A program made the position numbers and the translations under genes. 5,023 nt of DNA from Actinomycetes bacterium (GTDB lineage Bacteria; Actinomycetota; Actinomycetes; Propionibacteriales; Nocardioidaceae). Below the pieces are notes generated by a model. It made no database searches. It was given only the letters and a program-made list of their open reading frames with translations, and was not told the origin of the DNA. Where the stretch lies: the NCBI GenBank assembly GCA_023252095.1, contig JAHEXN010000244.1, positions 1-5,023 of the forward strand, read 5' to 3'. Shown one piece after another: positions 1-5,023 of the stretch; the first letter of the stretch is position 1; each line of letters opens with the position of its first letter.

Positions 1-515
1 CTCGTTGAGGCGGCGGCCTCCTGCCAGCGGTGCTCCTCGGCCCTGGCGTCGGCACGGGCCGACGGATTGAGGCCGACCCCCGGCAGCAGACCGGCGATCG
101 CGCCGATCGACCACGCCAGGAACGCGGCCGGGAACGTGACGGCGAGCTCGTCAGGGACGGTGTCGCCCGTCGTGACGCCACTGACCGACGACGGGTCCGG
201 CGGACCCCACATCATGCCGAGCTGCCAGGCGATCAGCGTCGCCACCGCTCCGGCACCCGCCGCGATGATGACGAGCGGCCAGCCGACCGGGCGTGCGAGG
301 ACGCCGAGGAGGAAGCCCAGCAGAAGCCCTCCCACCAGACCGACGACCGCGAACGCGATCGACACGCCGAACTGGGCCGTGACGGCCTCCTGGCCCATCT
401 GCAGGCCGCCCTCCGCGACGGTCCACCGCGCCGGCTCGGCGAGCTGGGCCCACACGACGGCACCCGCGAGCCCGGTGAGGACCGTCGTGAGGAGCACGCT
501 CAGCGGCCACCTCAT
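1..515 (-). CDS. Small multi-pass membrane protein, DUF2567-like (partial, C-terminus beyond the left edge)
   Basis: This frame starts at an ATG (bases 515-513), runs without a stop to base 1 and gives 171 complete codons. The N-terminus reads MRWPLSVLLTTVLTGLAGAV. Four hydrophobic stretches look like membrane helices: residues about 4-25, 49-74, 79-102 and 125-149. A polar loop (about 26-48) contains an EGG..MGQEA stretch, and a Pro/Asp/Ser/Thr-rich loop (about 104-123) separates helices 3 and 4. After helix 4 the chain turns charged (RADARAEEHRWQEA), as expected for a cytoplasmic tail. The start is set by the overlap with the dnaE stop (ATGA, bases 515-512), so translation is probably coupled to dnaE. 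The pattern of an AW-x-LG motif followed by GPP and then a last helix with an AW pair recalls actinobacterial DUF2567 membrane proteins, some of which I believe lie next to dnaE. That match is from memory and tentative. Function unknown. Codon use matches its neighbours. Confidence 0.85.
   Translation of the reverse strand, partial: MRWPLSVLLTTVLTGLAGAVVWAQLAEPARWTVAEGGLQMGQEAVTAQFGVSIAFAVVGLVGGLLLGFLLGVLARPVGWPLVIIAAGAGAVATLIAWQLGMMWGPPDPSSVSGVTTGDTVPDELAVTFPAAFLAWSIGAIAGLLPGVGLNPSARADARAEEHRWQEAAAST
512..515 (-). other. ATGA stop/start overlap joining dnaE and the membrane-protein gene
   Basis: On the minus strand the bases read GCATGAG. TGA (514-512) ends dnaE after ...NCLA, and ATG (515-513) begins the next gene in another frame. 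Four-base overlaps of this kind usually mean that the ribosome terminating on the first gene restarts on the second. No strong purine-rich Shine-Dalgarno sequence lies immediately before this ATG (the bases read GGCCCGAACTGCCTCGC), which fits dependence on coupling. Confidence 0.9.
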
Positions 516-3500
516 GCGAGGCAGTTCGGGCCGAGGAGCTCTTTGAGGTCGGCGATCAGCGACGACGACTGGGTCACGCGGTAGGCGCGGTCGAGGCGCA
601 TGACGCGGGTGCCCGAGGAGCTGACGAGTCTGAGGTGGACCTCGCTGGCCCCGGGGTGGGCGGCGAGCACCTGCTTGAAGCGGGCAATCATGTCTGCGGT
701 ACAGCGTGCCACTGGCATGGTGACGGCGATCGGGGCCTCGCTCCCACCGACGCTCATGGCCGGCATCGTGACCTCGGTGGCCATGAGGTCCAGGCCTTCG
801 TCCTTGCGTCGGACCCGTGCCTTGACCGCGACGACCTGGTCGGCCCGCAGGAGGTCGGCCGCCAGGGCGTAGGCGGCCGGGAAGACCATGACCTCGACCG
901 AGCCCTCGAGGTCCTCCAGCGTGATCGAGGCCCACGTGTCGCCCTTCTTGGACAACCGGCGCTGCACTCCCGTCACGAGACCGCAGAGCTTGACCATCGA
1001 GCCGTCGGGGCGTTCGGTGTCGGTGACGAGGTCGACGATCGAGACGTCACGGCTGGCCTGCAGGACGTGCTCCAGGCCCAGCAGGGGGTGGTCGGACACG
1101 TAGAGGCCGAGCATGTCGCGCTCGAACGCGAGCAACTGGGTCTTGTCCCACTCCGGCACCGGCGGGATCGTGATCGACACCCCTCCGCCGCCCTCGTCGT
1201 CGAGGCCACCGAACAGCGAGTCCTGGCCGATCGCGGCATTGCGCTTGAGGTCAAGGTGCTGGTCGACGGCCTCCTCGGCGATCGTGACAAGCGCGCGTCG
1301 ACCGTGCTTCATGGAGTCGAAGGCGCCGGCCTTGATGAGCGAGTCGAGGACCCGCTTGTTGCACACCGTGAGCGGCACCTTGTCGAGGAAGTCGGCGAAG
1401 TCGACGTACGCGCCCTTCTCCTCGCGGGCCTCGATGATGCCGCCCACGACGTTCTCGCCGACGTTGCGGATCGCGGTGAGGCCGAAACGGATGTCGGTGC
1501 CGACCGAGGCGAAGTTGGCCTGCGACTCGTTGACGTCGGGCGGCAGGACCTGGATGCCGAGACGCCGGCACTCGCTGAGGTAGATGGCCGACTTGTCCTT
1601 GTCGCCCCGGACGCTCGTGAGCAGCGCCGCCATGTACTCGGCCGGGTAGTTGGCCTTGAGGTAGGCCGTCCAGTAGCTGATGACGCCGTACGCGGCCGAG
1701 TGCGCCTTGTTGAAGGCGTAGTCGGAGAACGGCAGGAGGATCTCCCACAGGGCCGTGATGGCCTGCTGCGAGTACCCGCGCTCGAGCATGCCCGCCTGGA
1801 AGCCCGCGTACTGCTTGTCGAGCTCGGACTTCTTCTTCTTGCCCATCGCGCGACGCAGGTTGTCGGCCTGTCCGAGGCTGAAGCCCGCCAGCACCTGGGC
1901 GATCTCCATGACCTGCTCCTGGTACACGATCAGGCCGTAGGTCTCGCCCAGCACGGTCTCGAGCGGCTTCTCGAGCTCGGGGTGGATCGGCTCGATGGGC
2001 TCGCGCCCGTTCTTGCGCCGCGCGTACTTGTTGTGGGAGTCGGCGCCCATGGGCCCGGGACGGTAGAGGGCCCCGACGGCCGAGATGTCCTCGAACTTGT
2101 CGGGACGCATGCTGCGCAGCAGGGCCCGCATGGGGCCGCCGTCGAGCTGGAAGACGCCGAGCGTGTCGCCGCGCGACAGCAGCTCGTACGTGGCCGGGTC
2201 GTCGAACGTGAGCTCCTCGAGCACGACGTCGATGCCCCGGTTGAGCCGGACGTTCTCGAGCGCGTCGTCGAGCACCGTGAGGTTGCGCAGGCCCAGGAAG
2301 TCCATCTTGACCAGCCCGAGCGCCTCGCACATCGGGTAGTCGAACTGCGTGATGATCGCGCCGTCCTGGTCGCGGCGCATGATCGGCACGATGTCGATGA
2401 GCGGCTCGCTGCTCATGATGACGCCGGCCGCGTGCACGCCCCACTGACGGATCTGCCCCTCGAGACCGAGGGCGGTGTCGTAGATCGTGCGGACCTCGGC
2501 GTCCTGGGCGTGCATCTCCCGGAACTCCTTGGCGTCGTTGTACCGGGGGTGCTTGTCGTTGAAGAGGTCGCCGAGCGGGACGCCCTTGCCCATGATGTCG
2601 GCCGGCAGCGCCTTCGTGATCTTCTCGCCGAGCGGGAAGTCGTACGACAGCACGCGCGTGGCGTCCTTGATGGCCTGCTTGGACTTGATGCGGCCGAACG
2701 TGGCGATCTGGGCCACGCGCTCGGAGCCGTACTTGCGCGAGACGTAGTTGATGACCTCACCGCGTCGGCGCTCGTCGAAGTCGATGTCGAAGTCGGGCAT
2801 CGACGGGCGCTCGGGGTTGAGGAACCGCTCGAAGATCAGGCCGTGCGTGAGCGGGCAGAGGTCGGTGATGCGCAGGGCGTAGGCCGCGATCGAGCCGGCG
2901 CCTGAACCACGACCCGGGCCGACGCGGATGCCGTTCTCCTTGGACCAGTTGATGAAGTCGGCGACCACGAGGTAGTAGCCGCAGTACCCCTTGGTCTTGA
3001 TGACGTCGAGCTCCATCTCGACGCGAGCGCGGACCGCGTCGGTGAGCGCGTCGCCGGGATAGCGCGCCTCGATGCCCCGCCAGACCTCCTCGACGAACCA
3101 GCTCTCCTCGTCGTGACCCGGCGGGACGTCGGCCTTGGCCATGTAGCCACCGTTGGACTCGGTGAACTCCATGTCGCAGCGCTCGGCGATCAGGAGGGTG
3201 TTGTCGCACGCCTCCTTCATGCCGTAGGAGTCCTCCCACAGCGAGCGCATCTCCTGGGCGGACTTGATGTAGTAGCCGCCGCCGTCGAACGCGAAGCGCT
3301 TGCCGCCCTGGGCGTACGTGGGCTCGGAGAGCCGGCTGCCCGAGTTGACGCAGAGCAGCGCCTCCTGGGCGTCGGCGTCCTCGGGGTTGTTGTAGTGCGA
3401 GTCGTTGGTGGCGACCGGCGGGATGCCAAGCTCCTTGCCGAGGCGCAGCAGGTCGTCGCGCACGACCTTCTCGATCGAGAGGCCGTGGTCCATGAGCTCG

Positions 3501-4078
3501 AGGAAGAAGTTCTCCTTGCCGAAGATGTCCTGGAACTCGGCAGCCGCGGCGCGCGCCTCGTCGTACTGGCGCAGGCGCAGCCGGGTCTGGATCTCGCCGG
3601 ACGGGCACCCCGTCGTGGCGATGATGCCCTTGCCGTACCTGTTGAGCAGCTCACGGTCGGCGCGCGGCTTGAAGTAGTAGCCCTCCAGGCTCGACAGCGA
3701 CGACATGCGGAACAGGTTGTGCATGCCCTCGGTGCTCGTGGCGAGCATCGTCATGTGCGTGTAGGAGCCACCGCCCGAGACGTCGTTGCCGCCCTCCTCC
3801 TCGGAGTTCCCCTTGCCCCACCGGACCCGGCGACGCTCGGAGCGGTGCGTGCCCGGCGTGAGGTACGCCTCGAGCCCGATGATGGGCTTGACGCCGTGCT
3901 GCCGGGCCTTGGACCAGAAGTCGTAGGCGCCGTGCAGGTTGCCGTGGTCGGTCATCGCGATGGCCGGCATCCCGAGTCCGGCGGTGCGCTCGAACAGACC
4001 GTCTAGCAAGGAGGCTCCGTCGAGCATCGAGTACTCGGTGTGGACGTGCAGGTGCACGAAGGACGAGTCGCTCGACAT
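512..4078 (-). CDS. dnaE: DNA polymerase III alpha subunit (DnaE1-type replicative polymerase with PHP domain)
   Basis: This is the catalytic subunit of the chromosomal replicase, extending DNA at the fork with the beta clamp and clamp loader. Its 1188 residues match the usual DnaE length, and it is intact. The PHP domain (about 7-290) opens with HLHVHTEYSMLDG. It keeps all nine expected metal ligands (H11, H13, D20, H45, E70, H108, C158, D226, H228), so it should be an active 3'-5' proofreading exonuclease, as known for mycobacterial DnaE1. The polymerase core has GPGRGSGAGS (387-396), PDFDIDF with catalytic D431 and D433, and the third aspartate D593 in KMDFLGL. Further on are the PGPMG segment (674-678), the QADNLRRAMGKKKK fingers segment (737-750), a helix-hairpin-helix region (about 860-920), a probable clamp-binding motif QDSLF (952-956), an OB fold (about 1012-1104) and a short C-terminal domain. 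The start gives the usual family N-terminus, and GAGGAGG lies 11 bases upstream. The stop overlaps the next gene by 4 bases. Confidence 0.98.
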   Translation of the reverse strand: MSSDSSFVHLHVHTEYSMLDGASLLDGLFERTAGLGMPAIAMTDHGNLHGAYDFWSKARQHGVKPIIGLEAYLTPGTHRSERRRVRWGKGNSEEEGGNDVSGGGSYTHMTMLATSTEGMHNLFRMSSLSSLEGYYFKPRADRELLNRYGKGIIATTGCPSGEIQTRLRLRQYDEARAAAAEFQDIFGKENFFLELMDHGLSIEKVVRDDLLRLGKELGIPPVATNDSHYNNPEDADAQEALLCVNSGSRLSEPTYAQGGKRFAFDGGGYYIKSAQEMRSLWEDSYGMKEACDNTLLIAERCDMEFTESNGGYMAKADVPPGHDEESWFVEEVWRGIEARYPGDALTDAVRARVEMELDVIKTKGYCGYYLVVADFINWSKENGIRVGPGRGSGAGSIAAYALRITDLCPLTHGLIFERFLNPERPSMPDFDIDFDERRRGEVINYVSRKYGSERVAQIATFGRIKSKQAIKDATRVLSYDFPLGEKITKALPADIMGKGVPLGDLFNDKHPRYNDAKEFREMHAQDAEVRTIYDTALGLEGQIRQWGVHAAGVIMSSEPLIDIVPIMRRDQDGAIITQFDYPMCEALGLVKMDFLGLRNLTVLDDALENVRLNRGIDVVLEELTFDDPATYELLSRGDTLGVFQLDGGPMRALLRSMRPDKFEDISAVGALYRPGPMGADSHNKYARRKNGREPIEPIHPELEKPLETVLGETYGLIVYQEQVMEIAQVLAGFSLGQADNLRRAMGKKKKSELDKQYAGFQAGMLERGYSQQAITALWEILLPFSDYAFNKAHSAAYGVISYWTAYLKANYPAEYMAALLTSVRGDKDKSAIYLSECRRLGIQVLPPDVNESQANFASVGTDIRFGLTAIRNVGENVVGGIIEAREEKGAYVDFADFLDKVPLTVCNKRVLDSLIKAGAFDSMKHGRRALVTIAEEAVDQHLDLKRNAAIGQDSLFGGLDDEGGGGVSITIPPVPEWDKTQLLAFERDMLGLYVSDHPLLGLEHVLQASRDVSIVDLVTDTERPDGSMVKLCGLVTGVQRRLSKKGDTWASITLEDLEGSVEVMVFPAAYALAADLLRADQVVAVKARVRRKDEGLDLMATEVTMPAMSVGGSEAPIAVTMPVARCTADMIARFKQVLAAHPGASEVHLRLVSSSGTRVMRLDRAYRVTQSSSLIADLKELLGPNCLA

Positions 4079-4089
4079 CGCGTGGACGG

Positions 4090-4096
4090 CCTCCTC
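4090..4096 (-). promoter_or_regulatory. Ribosome binding site of dnaE
   Basis: The minus strand reads GAGGAGG here, a near-perfect anti-16S match, followed by 11 bases before the ATG at 4078. The spacing is a little long compared with the usual 5-9. In the seven codons just upstream (through GAG GAG GCC GTC CAC GCG) there is no in-frame start codon, and the N-terminus after this ATG matches the family, so the start choice is well supported. Confidence 0.75.
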
Positions 4097-4140
4097 AAGG
4101 CAGTGCCGGGACGCAGGTCGCGGCAGGTCTCGGTCTCGCT

Positions 4141-4156
4141 CGCGACGAGGGTCGCG
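4141..4156 (-). other. Perfect inverted repeat / hairpin in the dnaE leader
   Basis: CGCGAC (4156-4151 on the minus strand) and GTCGCG (4146-4141) flank the four-base loop CCTC, giving six G-C-rich pairs. The hairpin lies between the candidate -10 box and the Shine-Dalgarno sequence, so it would sit near the 5' end of the dnaE mRNA. No T-run follows, so it is not a typical intrinsic terminator. It may stabilise the transcript end or bind a protein; the sequence does not say which. Hairpins of this size also arise by chance in GC-rich DNA. Confidence 0.45.
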
Positions 4157-4167
4157 GGGAGGGTGTC

Positions 4168-4195
4168 AGCCTAGTCGAGCCCACTGACGGGTCGG
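4168..4195 (-). promoter_or_regulatory. Candidate promoter for dnaE
   Basis: TAGGCT (minus strand, 4173-4168) fits the actinobacterial -10 pattern TAnnnT. A weak -35 candidate, CCGACC (4195-4190), which keeps only the GAC core of TTGACA, lies 16 bases upstream. A start of transcription around 4161-4165 would leave a leader of roughly 83-87 bases before the dnaE ATG at 4078. The -10 box is convincing for such GC-rich DNA; the -35 is not. Confidence 0.4.
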
Positions 4196-4228
4196 TGGCG
4201 CCACGCCTTCATGGCGGGGCCGCGGGCC
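4181..4228. repeat. Cluster of short inverted repeats between the coiled-coil gene and dnaE
   Basis: Three small structures lie just after the stop of the coiled-coil gene. GGCC-GCG-GGCC is at 4218-4228, a perfect ten-base palindrome GTGGCGCCAC at 4195-4204, and an interrupted stem CCAC...GTGG with inner GA/TC pairs at 4181-4198. The last pairs better as a plus-strand RNA (T-G wobble) than as a minus-strand RNA (C-A mismatch). None has a T-tract, so a classical intrinsic terminator is not shown, although T-poor hairpins can slow or end transcription in actinobacteria. The palindrome overlaps the candidate -35 of dnaE and could be an operator. Confidence 0.3.
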
Positions 4229-4230
4229 GG

Positions 4231-5023
4231 TCAGGCCCGACGCAGCGCGGAGAACTCCGCGACGACGGCCGACACCTCGGCGGCGTGACGTTCCTCGGCG
4301 GCCACGAGCTCGTCCTGGAGCGCCACCACCTGGTCGCTCAGCGACTCGGCCTCCGCCTCGTAGTCCTCGATCTCCTCGCGCGCCCGGGCCAGCTGGGCGC
4401 CCGCCTCCACGGCCACGGCGAGCTCGTCCTCGCGGTCCGACAGGGTGCGGAGGAGGCTGCCCACGCGCGTCTCCAGATCCTCGACGGTGGCACGAGCCGC
4501 GACCAGCTCGGCCTCCAGGCCGGCAGTGGTCCGTGCGTGACGGGCTGCGATGGCCTCCGCTTCCGCGACGTTCTCGGCGGCCTGGCGGCGCAGGTCGGCA
4601 TTCTCACGCTCGGCCCGTTCCGCGCGCCGGGCGGCCTGGACCAGGTCGGCCGCGATCTCGTCGAGGTCGTGCTCCCGCTCGGAGAGCGCCTGGCGCACCT
4701 CGGCGAGCTCACGGTTCTTGACGTCGAGTCGCTCCCGGGTGGTCTCCAGGTCCTTCGCGCGTCCCTCCAGCTCCCGCACCTGGGACTCGAGGAAGGAGAC
4801 GCGCGACTGGGAGCCGTCGCGCTCACGCTCGAGACGCAGCGACTGGTGGCGAAGGGTGTCGACCTCGTCGGCGCTCTCGCCCAGGCGGCGCACGAGGGAC
4901 TCGCGCTCCGCCGTGAGGTCGGAGAGCCGCGCCGACAGCTCGGAGACCCGAGCGGGCAGGTCCGCCGAGCGTGACTCGGCCAGGCCGAGGTCGGTGCGCA
5001 GGGTGTCGACCTGCTCCGCGCTG
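4231..5023 (-). CDS. Long coiled-coil protein of unknown function (partial, N-terminus beyond the right edge)
   Basis: This frame is open from the right edge to a TGA stop at 4233-4231 and gives 263 residues in the window. I do not recognise the family. Almost the whole segment is predicted helix: it is rich in Ala, Glu, Arg, Leu and Asp, has a single proline (window residue 23), no Cys or Trp, and has hydrophobic residues spaced as in heptads (for example LESQVRELEGRAKDLE and EVRQALSEREHDLDEIAADL). It is therefore an extended coiled coil running to the very C-terminus (EFSALRRA). A GTG at 4893 can be read as a start, but the same coiled-coil frame continues upstream for 43 more codons with no break, so the true start is very likely outside. 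Such tails occur in SMC-like, cytoskeletal, polar-growth and some glycosyltransferase-linked proteins; nothing here decides among them. There is no visible membrane segment. It has the same strand as dnaE but is separated by 152 bases. Confidence 0.85.
   Translation of the reverse strand, partial: SAEQVDTLRTDLGLAESRSADLPARVSELSARLSDLTAERESLVRRLGESADEVDTLRHQSLRLERERDGSQSRVSFLESQVRELEGRAKDLETTRERLDVKNRELAEVRQALSEREHDLDEIAADLVQAARRAERAERENADLRRQAAENVAEAEAIAARHARTTAGLEAELVAARATVEDLETRVGSLLRTLSDREDELAVAVEAGAQLARAREEIEDYEAEAESLSDQVVALQDELVAAEERHAAEVSAVVAEFSALRRA
4853..5022 (-). repeat. 49-residue internal repeat within the coiled coil
   Basis: SAEQVDTLR (window residues 1-9) recurs as SADEVDTLR (residues 50-58), exactly 49 residues, or seven heptads, later. 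In both copies RVS follows at the same offset (repeat positions 25-27). In the DNA an exact 13-base match, agggtgtcgacct on the plus strand, is found at 4853-4865 and 5000-5012, 147 bases apart. The second copy continues to about 4728, but similarity there is only generic. Further copies could lie beyond the right edge. Confidence 0.55.

Noticed and set aside
30..584. Plus-strand open frame of 184 codons over the membrane-protein gene
   Set aside because: The product is an Arg/Asp-rich polar string without domains, and it overlaps the minus-strand frame with four clear membrane helices and a coupled start.
1251..2444. Minus-strand frame of 397 codons inside dnaE in another frame
   Set aside because: Arg/Gly/His/Pro-rich out-of-frame translation of dnaE; no frameshift is needed because dnaE is intact across the region.
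635..2905. Very long plus-strand open frame (756 codons) opposite dnaE
   Set aside because: It lies wholly antisense to the well-supported dnaE gene. Its product is a repetitive mix of Val, Leu, Asp, Glu, Arg and His, as produced by the complement of GC-rich codons, with no recognisable domain.
3113..4006. Plus-strand open frame of 297 codons opposite the 5' part of dnaE
   Set aside because: It has the same antisense composition artefact and covers the conserved PHP domain of dnaE.
4218..4228. GGCC-GCG-GGCC as an intrinsic terminator
   Set aside because: The stem is only four pairs with a three-base loop, and no T-run follows on the minus strand.
4231..4893. Treating the GTG at 4893 as the start of the coiled-coil gene
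   Set aside because: The same frame stays open for 43 codons to the right edge with the same heptad character and the first copy of the internal repeat, so the gene almost certainly starts outside.
4195..4974. Plus-strand open frame of 259 codons opposite the coiled-coil gene
   Set aside because: The minus-strand frame has clear coiled-coil character and a good stop position. The plus frame is low-complexity Leu/Gly/Arg/Val and looks like its mirror.

Overview
The window comes from a high-GC genome, with strong G/C preference at third codon positions. It is dominated by a complete replicative DNA polymerase III alpha subunit gene (dnaE) on the minus strand. The protein has the actinobacterial DnaE1 form: an N-terminal PHP domain with a complete metal-binding set, an Arg/Glu/Gly-rich insertion inside the PHP domain, and a start resembling the mycobacterial protein. 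This points to an actinomycete, perhaps of the Nocardioides/Aeromicrobium type. The genus is inference from memory.

Layout, all minus strand, in order of transcription (right to left): (1) 5023 to 4231, the 3' end of a long coiled-coil protein gene that enters from beyond the right edge, function not recognised. (2) 4230 to 4079, a 152-base intergenic gap with small GC-rich inverted repeats, a candidate promoter (TAGGCT at 4168-4173), a leader hairpin (4141-4156) and a Shine-Dalgarno sequence (4090-4096). (3) 4078 to 512, dnaE, 1188 residues, intact. (4) 515 to the left edge, the first 171 codons of a small four-helix membrane protein gene whose ATG overlaps the dnaE stop codon (ATGA). This gene has no stop in the window, so it is easily missed by ORF callers that need both ends.

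dnaE and the membrane-protein gene are very likely co-transcribed and translationally coupled. The coiled-coil gene points the same way but is separated by a gap that holds its own promoter-like site, so dnaE probably starts its own transcription unit. No tRNA, rRNA, mobile element, CRISPR array or phage-like gene is visible. The long plus-strand reading frames across the window are antisense shadows of these genes.

I see no new multi-gene system here. The least explained parts are the unrecognised coiled-coil protein with its 49-residue (seven-heptad) internal repeat, the membrane protein coupled to dnaE, and the structured dnaE leader.
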